From Pseudomonas sp. UBA1879 (lineage in GTDB: Bacteria; Pseudomonadota; Gammaproteobacteria; Pseudomonadales; Pseudomonadaceae): 64,000 nucleotides of DNA. The notes below the pieces were generated by a model. That model did not search any database. It had not been told where the DNA came from and saw only the letters and a list, made by a program, of their open reading frames with translations. A program made the position numbers and the translations under genes. This document shows, in pieces, positions 53,280 to 62,357 of this stretch (position 1 is the stretch's first letter; every line of letters begins with the position of its first letter). Location of the stretch: positions 255,873-319,872 of the forward strand of contig NZ_DDHJ01000018.1 in NCBI RefSeq assembly GCF_002338065.1. Reading direction: 5' to 3'.

Positions 53280-54458
53280 ATGCGTATCAACCCACCCCTC
53301 GTCGCGCTGTCGATCGGCGCCTTCGGCATCGGCGTGACCGAGTTCGCCCCCATGGGCATGTTGCCCGGTATTGCCGCCGACCTCGGCGTATCCATTCCTA
53401 CTGCGGGATTGCTGGTCAGCGCCTATGCGCTGGGTGTGCTGATCGGCGCGCCCTTGATGACCCTCACCACTGGCAGGATTGCGCGTCGTTACCTGTTGAT
53501 TGGCCTGATGGCGATTTTCACCCTCGGCAACCTGATGTCGGCGTTGGCCACCAGCTACGAAAGCCTGATGATCGCGCGGGTGGTGACCTCGCTGAACCAC
53601 GGCGCGTTTTTTGGCATTGGCTCGATCGTCGCTGCCAGCGTCGTGCCGCCCGAGAAACGGGCAGGGGCGGTGGCCGCGATGTTCATGGGGCTCACCCTCG
53701 CGACGATCGGCGGGGTGCCGTTGGCCAGTTGGTTTGGCGAAATGCTCGGCTGGCGAACGGCGTTCTGGGGCATTTCCGGGCTGGGGTTGCTGACCATGAT
53801 TTCGCTCTGGGTCGCGTTGCCGAACGTGCCACTGCCGAAAAGCGATGGGGTGCTGGCGGAGATTCGTGTGTTGTGCCGGGGGCCGGTGCTTGCAGCCTTG
53901 GCGCTGACGGTGATTGGTTCGGGCGCCATGTTCACGGTGTTTACGTACATCGCGCCGATCCTGCAAAGCGAAACCCACGCGTCCACAGGTTTTATCACCG
54001 CCATGTTAGTGCTGTTCGGTGTGGGGCTGACGCTGGGCAACGTCTGGGGCGGCAAGGCAGCGGATCGCTCGGTCGACCGCACGTTGATCGTGTCGCTGGT
54101 GGTGCTGATCGCGGTGCTGCTGGCATTCTCGGTGTTGATGCGCTGGCCGCTGCCGACAGCACTGGCGATTCTGGTGTGGGGCGCGGCCAGTTTCGCTCTG
54201 GTGCCGCCGTTGCAGATGCGCGTCATGGACGCCGCGCACGATGCGCCCAATCTGGCCTCGGCGGTGAATATCGGGGCGTTCAATCTAGGCAACGCCATCG
54301 GTGCGATGCTGGGCGGCGCGGTGATCAATGCCGGCCTAGGCTACCCCGCGATTTCATTGGCGGGGGCGGCGATGGCGGGGCTGGGGCTGCTGATGGTGCT
54401 GGGATTCGCCTGGCGTTCGCGTAACACCCGGTATGCGCCGCAGGATCTCGCTCGGTAA
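53280..54458 (+). CDS. MFS transporter, DHA1/AraJ-like
   Basis: 392 residues from the ATG at 53280, with AAGGAGA seven bases upstream; the frame continues far upstream antisense to the LysR gene and is not used. The start VALSIGAFGIGVTEFAPMG and the segment-five GGVPLASWFGEMLGWRTAFW are those of the AraJ/YdhP efflux group. About twelve hydrophobic segments are visible. Export of a drug or sugar-like compound is likely; regulation by the divergent LysR is probable. Confidence 0.92.
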   Translation: MRINPPLVALSIGAFGIGVTEFAPMGMLPGIAADLGVSIPTAGLLVSAYALGVLIGAPLMTLTTGRIARRYLLIGLMAIFTLGNLMSALATSYESLMIARVVTSLNHGAFFGIGSIVAASVVPPEKRAGAVAAMFMGLTLATIGGVPLASWFGEMLGWRTAFWGISGLGLLTMISLWVALPNVPLPKSDGVLAEIRVLCRGPVLAALALTVIGSGAMFTVFTYIAPILQSETHASTGFITAMLVLFGVGLTLGNVWGGKAADRSVDRTLIVSLVVLIAVLLAFSVLMRWPLPTALAILVWGAASFALVPPLQMRVMDAAHDAPNLASAVNIGAFNLGNAIGAMLGGAVINAGLGYPAISLAGAAMAGLGLLMVLGFAWRSRNTRYAPQDLAR

Positions 54459-54745
54459 ACGGCGCAGACCGGGCAGAAGGGGCGTTGGCGCCGTTCATTC
54501 GCGAATGGCGTTGCGCGTCTTCGGCCCGGCCATCCGTTCGCGGATTCGCACACCGCGCTGATGAGAATGTCTCCAAGGCCTGCAATGGGCCTGTTCAACG
54601 CTTTACCTCGAGCGTCGCGCCCACGTCTTGCACCCGCCAGTGGCCACGTCCCGCCATTTATTGCATACGTGCGCTCAATGCCTGGCGTTTGCGGCCGATA
54701 GCCTGATACGAACCCTTTTCGCGTCTGTGCTAAGCGATCTTTCCC

Positions 54746-57331
54746 ATGCCGAATCATTCCCCATCGCTCGATGGCGTCAGGCATCGTCGCTTTAGTGTGA
54801 CGATCATCCGCGCCTCATTATTCAAGTTCGTCGGCCTGTTGACTGGCGTTTTTCTGCTCACGGCCTATTTGCTCATCTATCTGGCTCACGATCTGGACCG
54901 GGTCGAAGAGGTGGAGAGTGCGTTTTACACCGACAAGGCGGTCAAAGCGCTGGAGAAAACCGTCACCGCCACGGTGAAGGACTACGCCTTTTGGGGCGAT
55001 GCCTACAAGCATCTGCACGCCAGGATGGATACGGACTGGGCCTATGTCCGGCAGAACGTCGGGCCTACGCTTTACTCGGATTTCGGGTTTCAGGGTGTGT
55101 TCGTCGTCGATGACACGAACCGAACGGTGTACTCGGTGATCAAGGGCGAGATGACCTCGATCGACGCTGCGCAGTGGTTGGGGCAGTCGCTGGTCGATGT
55201 ACTGGCCAAGGCGCGTGACGGTGCCGAAGCCGAGAAGCCTATGACCATGTTCGTCAACATTGGGGGGCAGCCGGCGTTGATCGCTGCCGCAGCGATCACC
55301 CCCGGTACCGACCCGACAGTCGTACCGGACGATCGAGAACCTTCGGTATTGCTGTTCGTCGATGTCCTGGACAGCGACCGCCTTGAAACGCTGGGCCGGG
55401 ATTTCGGCGTGGATCAACTCCACGTGGCCACGCCCGATGATCTTCACGATCGATCGGTCTTCGCCCTGGGAGAGAACGGTGCCGCTGGCAGCCTGCACTG
55501 GAACCCGCCAAAACCGGGCGAGCGGCTGTTGGGAATGGGGCTGCCGCTGGTAGGATTTGCCGCCTTGCTGGTATGCCTGATGGCGTGGGTGATCCTCCGT
55601 CGCACCACCGCGAGCGCGCAGGCATTGGACACCAGCTACGCGTCATTGCACGCCAGTGAAGCCGCGCTGGCGATCAGTGAAGCAAGGTTTCGCGATGTGG
55701 TCGAGGCCAGTTCCGACTGGGTCTGGGAGATCGACGGTCAGGGACGCTTTTCGTATCTCTCGGAGCGATTCGAGGACGTCACGGGTTTGTCCAGACAGGC
55801 CTGGCTGGGCGCCCCGATGGATGAACTGCTGCGCACTGAACTGGGGTCGGTGTCGCAATGGCTGAGCCTGCCCAATCGTCGGCCCGACATCAGCGTTCAG
55901 TGCCGCTATGTCAGCCCCCAGGGACAGGAATGTATTACCCGGCTGTCGGCCAGAGCAATGGACGGTAACGGCTTTCGGGGGACGGCGACAGACGTCACCG
56001 AAGAGGTGGAGTCGCGCCGACGCATCGAATTCCTGTCTCAGCACGATGCGCTCACCGGGCTGCCCAACCGCACCCGGCTCAGGGAGTTTCTGGACGGCAA
56101 GCTCGCCACCCAGCCGACCGTGGACCGGCCGTTGGTCATGCTCAGTCTGGACCTGGATCGATTCAAGCCGGTCAATGACCTGCTCGGGCACGCGGCAGGA
56201 GACTGTGTGCTGAACGAAATCTCCAGTCGCCTCGCCGACCGGGTCCGGCACGGTGATCTGGTGGCGCGGATCGGCGGCGATGAATTCGTGCTGATCCTCA
56301 CCGACCTGGCCTCGCAGGAAGAAGTGGAGACCCTGTGCCGACGGCTCATCGAGTCGATCGAGCGACCCATCCGGGTGGGCGAGCAGGAAGTGTTCGTCAG
56401 TGCCAGCATCGGCATCGCGATGGCACCTGCGGACGCCACCGAAGCCACCGAGCTGCTTCGCTATGCCGATATCGCGTTATACGAAGCCAAGGCCGGCGGG
56501 CGTAACACCTGGCGGTTTTACGCAGGCGACATGAACTCGAAGATCGTCGAACGCCGTCGTCTCGAAAGCGATCTGCGCTTCGCCATCAAACACGGCGAGT
56601 TGCGCCTGCATTTTCAGCCACGCTTTCGCATTTCCGACGGCCAGATGGTCGGGGCCGAAGCGCTGGTGCGCTGGCAGCATCCGGTGCGTGGGTTGATTGC
56701 TCCTGACACCTTCATCCCCATCGCCGAAGAAACGGGACTGATCCTGGGGCTCAGCGACTGGGTCATGACGAGCGCCTTCCGCTATGCGTCGAGCTGGCCA
56801 GAACAGCTGTTCGTTTCGGTCAACCTCTCTCCCTCCGAATTCAAGCGCGGCAATCTGGTGGAGCGCGTCCAGCGCGCTCTTCATCAGGCGGGCATCGCCT
56901 CGAACCGCGTGGAACTGGAAATCACCGAAAGCGTCATGCTGGACGATGCACCGGGCGCGCTGGACATCATGCGCACGCTCAAACGGCTGGGCCTGCGCAT
57001 TGCCATGGACGACTTCGGCACCGGCTATTCGTCCCTCAGCTATCTGCGCACGTTCCCTTTCGATGGCCTGAAGATCGACCGCAGCTTCCTGTCCAGACTC
57101 GGCGCCACGGAAGACGACCGGTCCATCATCGAAGCGATCGTCGGCTTGGGCCATGCCCTTTCCTTGACCGTGACGGCGGAAGGCATCGAAACGCAGGAAC
57201 ACCTGGCGCTGCTGAAGTCGGTGTTGTGCGACGAAGGCCAGGGTTATTTTCTCAGCCGTCCATTGGACACCGAAGGGTTCAGCGCGCTGGTTCGGGTCAC
57301 TGAGAACGCGGAGAGCCCCAGTAAGGCGTAA
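54746..57331 (+). CDS. Membrane CHASE4-like/PAS/GGDEF/EAL c-di-GMP enzyme
   Basis: An 861-residue inner-membrane protein. A transmembrane helix at about 25-48, a periplasmic CHASE4-like sensor (about 55-255, with VKDYAFWGDAYKHL), a second helix at about 262-285, a PAS domain (about 312-425, EASSDWVWEIDGQGRFSYLS), GGDEF (about 430-590) and EAL (about 605-850). GGDEF at 510-514 is intact, with an RHGD inhibitory site five residues before. The EAL motif at 638-640, DDFGTGYSS and EGIETQ are intact. Both cyclase and phosphodiesterase are thus possible; in many such proteins EAL dominates. It probably adjusts biofilm or motility in response to a periplasmic signal. Confidence 0.93.
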   Translation: MPNHSPSLDGVRHRRFSVTIIRASLFKFVGLLTGVFLLTAYLLIYLAHDLDRVEEVESAFYTDKAVKALEKTVTATVKDYAFWGDAYKHLHARMDTDWAYVRQNVGPTLYSDFGFQGVFVVDDTNRTVYSVIKGEMTSIDAAQWLGQSLVDVLAKARDGAEAEKPMTMFVNIGGQPALIAAAAITPGTDPTVVPDDREPSVLLFVDVLDSDRLETLGRDFGVDQLHVATPDDLHDRSVFALGENGAAGSLHWNPPKPGERLLGMGLPLVGFAALLVCLMAWVILRRTTASAQALDTSYASLHASEAALAISEARFRDVVEASSDWVWEIDGQGRFSYLSERFEDVTGLSRQAWLGAPMDELLRTELGSVSQWLSLPNRRPDISVQCRYVSPQGQECITRLSARAMDGNGFRGTATDVTEEVESRRRIEFLSQHDALTGLPNRTRLREFLDGKLATQPTVDRPLVMLSLDLDRFKPVNDLLGHAAGDCVLNEISSRLADRVRHGDLVARIGGDEFVLILTDLASQEEVETLCRRLIESIERPIRVGEQEVFVSASIGIAMAPADATEATELLRYADIALYEAKAGGRNTWRFYAGDMNSKIVERRRLESDLRFAIKHGELRLHFQPRFRISDGQMVGAEALVRWQHPVRGLIAPDTFIPIAEETGLILGLSDWVMTSAFRYASSWPEQLFVSVNLSPSEFKRGNLVERVQRALHQAGIASNRVELEITESVMLDDAPGALDIMRTLKRLGLRIAMDDFGTGYSSLSYLRTFPFDGLKIDRSFLSRLGATEDDRSIIEAIVGLGHALSLTVTAEGIETQEHLALLKSVLCDEGQGYFLSRPLDTEGFSALVRVTENAESPSKA

Positions 57332-57343
57332 CGGCACGATGAC

Positions 57344-57373
57344 CGGCAGAGCAGGGGCGCGGACCCTCTGCCG
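57344..57373. terminator. Hairpin between convergent genes
   Basis: CGGCAGAG (57344-57351) pairs with CTCTGCCG (57366-57373) over 14 bases in the 50-base gap between the c-di-GMP gene and galE. No T run, so only a possible terminator. Confidence 0.45.
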
Positions 57374-57381
57374 CCTGCGCC

Positions 57382-58464
57382 TTACAAGCGCACAGGATCG
57401 ATCGACGCTGTGTTCACCCGTTCAGGCAGCAAAGCCGGGTGATCGATCAGCAGGGTATCCTGTTCCCGCCGATAACTCAGCTGCGAGCGCCAGGCGTCGG
57501 TGAGCATGCAATCCAGCGAGCGGTGGGCGGACCATCCCAGTTCCCGGATTGCCTTGGCCGGATCGGCCCAGCAGCGCGCAATGTCGCCCACGCGTCGTGG
57601 CTCATAGGCCAACGGCACACTGACGCCACTGACCCGTTCGAAGGCCTTGACCACTTCCAGCACCGAATGGCCGAGCCCGGTGCCCAGGTTCCAGATATGA
57701 ATGCCGTGGGTCAGCCGCAGCGCGTGCAGCGCCTTCAGGTGCCCCTCGGCGAGATCTACGACGTGCACGTAATCACGCACGCCCGTTCCGTCCGGCGTCA
57801 GGTAGTCGCTGCCGAACACGGAGAGGCTCGGGCGCTGGCCGCTGGCGACTTGCAGCAGATAGGGCAGCAGATTGTTGGGGGTCAGACTCGGCGTTTCCCC
57901 CAGCTCACCGGATTCGTGAGCGCCGATGGGATTGAAATAGCGCAGCAGCGCCACGGACCAGCGCGGCTCGGCGGCAACCATGCTTTTCATGATGTTTTCC
58001 GCCATCAGCTTGGATTGACCGTAGGGGTTGGACGGATGCCCGGTCTCGCACAGTTCGTTGATCGGCATCGCGGCGCAGTCGTCGTAAACCGTGGCTGACG
58101 AACTGAACACCAGGGTGAAAATCAACGCGTCGGCCATCGCCTGACACAGCGTCACGCTGCCGCCGACGTTGGTGTCGTAGTACCGCAGCGGCTCGCGGAC
58201 ACTTTCGCCCACGGCCTTCAATCCTGCGCAGTGAATCACCGCATCGACCGGGTAGCGCTCGAACAGCGCGTCGAGGGTCGCACGATCGCGCACGTCCCCC
58301 TCGACGAACGCCGGTCGCCTGCCCGTGACGCGGGCGATCTTGCCAAGTGTCGATCGTGCGCTGTTGCAGAGGTTATCGAGGATGACCACATCCTCGCCGT
58401 CGTTCATCAGTTCAAGCACCAGGTGCGCGCCGATGTAGCCCATGCCGCCGGTTATCAAAATCAT
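57382..58464 (-). CDS. galE: UDP-glucose 4-epimerase
   Basis: A 360-residue extended SDR. The NAD motif is ITGGMGYIGAHLV at the N-terminus, SSSATVYD follows with the catalytic Ser/Thr, and the YxxxK is in NPYGQSKLMAEN. RYFNPIGAHESGELGE and GTGVRDYVHVVDLAEGHLKAL are GalE signatures. It interconverts UDP-glucose and UDP-galactose. Divergent is a glycosyltransferase and UDP-galactopyranose mutase operon, so it probably supplies UDP-galactose for galactofuranose. Confidence 0.95.
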   Translation of the reverse strand: MILITGGMGYIGAHLVLELMNDGEDVVILDNLCNSARSTLGKIARVTGRRPAFVEGDVRDRATLDALFERYPVDAVIHCAGLKAVGESVREPLRYYDTNVGGSVTLCQAMADALIFTLVFSSSATVYDDCAAMPINELCETGHPSNPYGQSKLMAENIMKSMVAAEPRWSVALLRYFNPIGAHESGELGETPSLTPNNLLPYLLQVASGQRPSLSVFGSDYLTPDGTGVRDYVHVVDLAEGHLKALHALRLTHGIHIWNLGTGLGHSVLEVVKAFERVSGVSVPLAYEPRRVGDIARCWADPAKAIRELGWSAHRSLDCMLTDAWRSQLSYRREQDTLLIDHPALLPERVNTASIDPVRL

Positions 58465-58820
58465 GTGTGTCTCCGTTCACCTGTGGGCTCGACGACTGCA
58501 AACCTGCCGGGCAAGTTGACTCGTCTCACACCCAGTACGGCGACATTGACGCGTATGAATTAGGGGATGTTCGCGCGCCAGGAGTTCAAGGCGACTGCCC
58601 GCCGGTAGGGAATGGCGGCAATGACGGCTTGCGCGAACACGTTCATCGGTTATTCATGCAGGGCAATGAACGGTCAGTCGCGCCCGCGCCTCAAACGCAA
58701 TGAAGTGGCACCCTGTGATGATCAATCATGCGACGGCACTGGTTACACCTAACGAGTGCTGTCGAAGCCTGAGCATTGCGGGCTTCAGACTCGATTCCGC
58801 TCCTCCGAAAGGACATCGAT
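58465..58820. other. Divergent spacer between galE and glycosyltransferase gene
   Basis: About 356 bases without a supported gene. It must contain promoters for both directions. I saw no repeat or strong hairpin. Confidence 0.5.
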
Positions 58821-59990
58821 ATGAACCTTGCAACTCCACCTTCCCGACTTTCGCCTGCTCGGCTCGACGCCAACCCGTCGCCTGTAGCGGTGGCCCGTCC
58901 CACGCTGCTCTGCCTCTCTCATCTGCGTTGGGGGTTCGTGTATCAGCGGCCGCAGCACGTGATGTCGCACTTGGCAAAGGATTACGACGTGCTGTTCTTC
59001 GAGGAGCCGGTGTTCAGCGAGGCCCCGGAGCGCCGTCTGGCGGTGTCGCAACCGGCATCGGCCATTACGGTGTTGGTGCCGCATCTGCCCGCAGGTTTGA
59101 GCCATGAGCAGGTGGTGGGCGCGCAACGCGCGTTGCTGGACGACTATCTGGCCACGCATGCCGGTGAAGAGTTGCTGCTGTGGTACTGGACGCCGATGAG
59201 TTTGAGTTTCACCCGCCACCTGCAAGGCAACGTCACGATTTTCGACTGCATGGACGAGCTCTCGGCGTTTAAAGGCGCGCCACCTGATCTGCTGCTGAAA
59301 GAGCGTGAACTGATGGCCAAGGCCGACGTGGTCTTCACCGGCGGCTATAGCCTGTGGGAAGCCAAGCGCAAGCACCACGCCAACGCGCACGCGCTGCCGA
59401 GCAGCGTGGACATCGCGCATTTTGCCGCCGCTCGTGACCCGTTGCCCGAGCCGCTCGATCAGCGAGACATCCCCCATCCGCGACTGGGCTTTTTTGGCGT
59501 GATCGATGAGCGCTTCGACATTGCGCTGGTGGACGAACTGGCGGCTAAGCGACCTGATTGGCAGTTGGTGATCATCGGCCCGGTGGTGAAAATCGACCCC
59601 GCTTCGCTGCCCCGGCGCGCCAACATTCATTACCTGGGGGGCAAAGCGTATCCGGAGCTCCCGGTGTACCTGTCGGGCTGGGACGTGGCGCTGATGCCGT
59701 TCGCGATCAACGAATCGACCCGCTTCATCAGCCCGACCAAAACCCCGGAATACCTGGCGGGCGGCTGCCCTGTGGTGTCCACCCCGGTGCGCGACGTGAT
59801 TCGCGGTTACGGGTCGAGCGGCGTGGTGACCATCGCCGATTCGGCGTACACCTTCATCACTGCCATCGATGAGGCATTGCGAACCCGCGAGGACGTCGAC
59901 TTTCTTCGGCGCGTCGACGACGTGCTCGAAGGCATGTCCTGGGACGCCACCTGTGCCGCCATGAAGGGGCACATCGAATGCCTACGGTAA
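58821..59990 (+). CDS. Glycosyltransferase, group 1 / GT-B type
   Basis: 389 residues from the ATG at 58821, with AAAGGA seven bases upstream. The N-terminal part has LSHLRWGFVYQRPQHVMSHLA, the signature of glycosyltransferases found beside UDP-galactopyranose mutase genes. The C-terminal half has GFFGVIDERFD and the donor-binding PTKTPEYLAGGCPVVSTPVRD. It overlaps glf by 13 bases, which suggests use of UDP-galactofuranose or work on the same glycan. The acceptor is unknown. Confidence 0.9.
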   Translation: MNLATPPSRLSPARLDANPSPVAVARPTLLCLSHLRWGFVYQRPQHVMSHLAKDYDVLFFEEPVFSEAPERRLAVSQPASAITVLVPHLPAGLSHEQVVGAQRALLDDYLATHAGEELLLWYWTPMSLSFTRHLQGNVTIFDCMDELSAFKGAPPDLLLKERELMAKADVVFTGGYSLWEAKRKHHANAHALPSSVDIAHFAAARDPLPEPLDQRDIPHPRLGFFGVIDERFDIALVDELAAKRPDWQLVIIGPVVKIDPASLPRRANIHYLGGKAYPELPVYLSGWDVALMPFAINESTRFISPTKTPEYLAGGCPVVSTPVRDVIRGYGSSGVVTIADSAYTFITAIDEALRTREDVDFLRRVDDVLEGMSWDATCAAMKGHIECLR

Positions 59991-61171
59991 CCCTTGATAA
60001 CGCCATTCACGGTCCTTCCCACCTCAATAATGGCCAGCCGTACGACTACCTGATCGTCGGGGCCGGGTTTGCAGGCAGCGTCATCGCCGAACGCCTCGCA
60101 GCGGGCCTTGGCAAGCACGTTCTGCTGATCGACCGTCGCGAGCACATCGCCGGCAATGCCTACGATTGCGCCGATGCAGCGGGGGTAATGATTCACCGCT
60201 ACGGCCCGCACATCTTCCACACCAACGCCGAGCGCATCGTTGACTATCTGTCCCGATTCACCGATTGGCGTCCGTACGAGCATCGCGTTCTGGCTCACGT
60301 CGATGAGCACCTGGTACCGATTCCGATCAATCTGACCACGTTGAACCGGCTGTTCGGGCTGTCCATGGATGAGGCGCAGGCCCAAGCGTTTCTGGCGGCC
60401 CGCGCCGAGCCGGTGGCAGACATTCGCACCTCCGAAGACGTGGTGATCAACCAGATCGGCCGCGAGCTGTACGAGAAATTCTTCCGCGGCTACACGCGCA
60501 AGCAGTGGGGGCTGGACCCGTCAGAGCTGGACAAATCCGTGACCTCGCGGGTGCCCACCCGAACCAACGAAGACGATCGTTATTTCACCGACACCTTCCA
60601 GGCCATGCCGTTGCAAGGCTACACGCGCATGTTCGAGCGGATGCTGGACCATCCGCAGATCGATGTGCTGTTGGCCACTGACTTCGATGCCGTGCGCGAT
60701 CGGGTGCAATACAAGGCGCTGATTTACTGCGGGCCGATCGATGAGTTCTTCGATTTCTGCTACGGCAAACTGCCCTACCGATCGCTGCGGTTTCAGCATG
60801 AAACGCTTCCCCAAAGCCAGTTGCAGGACGTCGCCGTGGTCAACTTTCCTGACCCTGCGGTGCCCTACACCCGCATCACCGAATACAAACACCTGACCGG
60901 GCAGGTGCACGCACACACCAGCATCAGCTATGAGTTCCCGTGCGGGGAAGGCGACCCGTACTACCCGATCCCACGCCCCGAAAATGCCGATCTCTACCGT
61001 CGCTACAGCGCCTTGGCGGACGCCACGCCGGGCGTGACGTTTCTGGGCCGTCTCGGCACCTACAAGTACTACAACATGGACCAGGTGGTGGGGCAGGCGC
61101 TCGCGCTGTATCAACGTATCGAGCGTGAGCACGCGGCCAGCGCGCAGGCGAGCGAGGAGGTGGTGCCGTGA
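59978..61171 (+). CDS. glf: UDP-galactopyranose mutase
   Basis: 397 residues. After a short leader, YDYLIVGAGFAGSVIAERLA binds FAD; IDRREHIAGNAYD, HRYGPHIFHTN and FFRGYTRKQWGLDPSEL are the Glf signatures, followed by RVPTRTNEDDRYF and the late GRLGTYKYYNMDQVVGQAL. The flavoenzyme converts UDP-galactopyranose to UDP-galactofuranose, the donor for furanose-containing glycans. It overlaps the glycosyltransferase gene and is followed after about 30 bases by a glycoside hydrolase gene. Confidence 0.96.
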   Translation: MPTVTLDNAIHGPSHLNNGQPYDYLIVGAGFAGSVIAERLAAGLGKHVLLIDRREHIAGNAYDCADAAGVMIHRYGPHIFHTNAERIVDYLSRFTDWRPYEHRVLAHVDEHLVPIPINLTTLNRLFGLSMDEAQAQAFLAARAEPVADIRTSEDVVINQIGRELYEKFFRGYTRKQWGLDPSELDKSVTSRVPTRTNEDDRYFTDTFQAMPLQGYTRMFERMLDHPQIDVLLATDFDAVRDRVQYKALIYCGPIDEFFDFCYGKLPYRSLRFQHETLPQSQLQDVAVVNFPDPAVPYTRITEYKHLTGQVHAHTSISYEFPCGEGDPYYPIPRPENADLYRRYSALADATPGVTFLGRLGTYKYYNMDQVVGQALALYQRIEREHAASAQASEEVVP

Positions 61172-61202
61172 GGGGCCTTGGCGTTGTCGAACGAGGACTG
61201 GC

Positions 61203-62315
61203 ATGAACGGGTCGGGCCTGTTCACATCCTTTCTCATGGCAGGTTTCGAATGCGCGACGCAACGTCGAGGCGATGGCCAGAGGGTCGATCTTCACGCTTC
61301 CACCGGGCATGCCCGCTGGGCGAATCTTGATTATGGTCGGCTGGCCGGGCTCGGCATCACGTGCGCGCGAGACGGATTGCGCTGGCACGTGATCGAATCG
61401 CGCCCGGGGCATTACGACTGGAGCAGCTTTCTACCGGTGTTGCATGCGGCGCGGGACCATAACGTTCAGGTGATCTGGGACCTCTGCCATTACGGCTACC
61501 CAGACGACCTGGACATCTGGCGTCCCGCGTTCGTCGAGCGCTTCGCGCGGTTCGCCGGGGCGGTGGCGCGGCTGGTGAAGGAGGAAGGCATCAGCGCGCC
61601 GTTGTATTCGCCGATCAACGAAATCTCTTTCTGGAGCTGGGCGGGCGGCGAGGTCGGGTATTTCAATCCCGGTGCCCGAGGGCGCGGCCAGGAACTCAAA
61701 CATCAACTCGTTCGCGCCAGTCTCGCGGCCATGGATGCCGTCCGTGAGCACGCCCCTGACGCGCGGTTTGTGCAGTGCGAGCCGTTGGTGAATGTGGTCG
61801 CAGACAGCGGTCGGCGAGACGAAGCCGACAAAGCCGAAGGCCATCGACTTGCGCAATTCGAGGCGTGGGATCTGTTGGCGGGTCGGCAATGGCCGGGGTT
61901 GGGCGGGTGTGAAGATTGCCTGGACATCATTGGCGCGAATTTCTATCCGTTGAACCAGTGGTGCCTCACGGGGGAGAAGATTCTGCTGGGCGATCCCCGA
62001 TTTCGCCCGCTCGCCGGGATGTTGAAGGAGGCCCATCAGCGTTACCGGCGTCCTATTCTGTTGTCGGAAACCGGCACCGAAGGTGACGAGCGAGTGCCCT
62101 GGTTGAATTACGTGGCGACGCAATTGGCGACGGCCCAGACCCGTGGCGTGCCCGTCGAGGGCTTGTGCTGGTACCCCTTTCTGGATTATCCGGGCTGGGA
62201 CGATGGGCGTTATTGTCCGGCGGGGGTGTTCGGCTATGCCGACGGCGAAGGCAGTCGCGCCGCCTTTCACCCGCTGCACCGGGCCATGCAAGCGCTGGCC
62301 ATGCCCGGACCCTGA
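61203..62315 (+). CDS. Glycoside hydrolase-like protein, clan GH-A (beta-glucosidase-like)
   Basis: 370 residues from the ATG at 61203, with GAGGA six bases upstream. It is a TIM-barrel protein with the acid/base E140 in SPINEISFW and the nucleophile E289 in ILLSETGTEG, a distance of 149 residues, typical of clan GH-A (GH1/GH5/GH39-like). No signal peptide is visible, so it may act in the cytoplasm. Together with the two genes upstream it probably trims or remodels a galactofuranose-containing product, or acts as a transglycosidase. The family number is uncertain. Confidence 0.85.
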   Translation: MNGSGLFTSFLMAGFECATQRRGDGQRVDLHASTGHARWANLDYGRLAGLGITCARDGLRWHVIESRPGHYDWSSFLPVLHAARDHNVQVIWDLCHYGYPDDLDIWRPAFVERFARFAGAVARLVKEEGISAPLYSPINEISFWSWAGGEVGYFNPGARGRGQELKHQLVRASLAAMDAVREHAPDARFVQCEPLVNVVADSGRRDEADKAEGHRLAQFEAWDLLAGRQWPGLGGCEDCLDIIGANFYPLNQWCLTGEKILLGDPRFRPLAGMLKEAHQRYRRPILLSETGTEGDERVPWLNYVATQLATAQTRGVPVEGLCWYPFLDYPGWDDGRYCPAGVFGYADGEGSRAAFHPLHRAMQALAMPGP

Positions 62316-62357
62316 GCGGGCAGGGGGCCTTGCGCCTCCTGCCACGGCTCACGCGCA

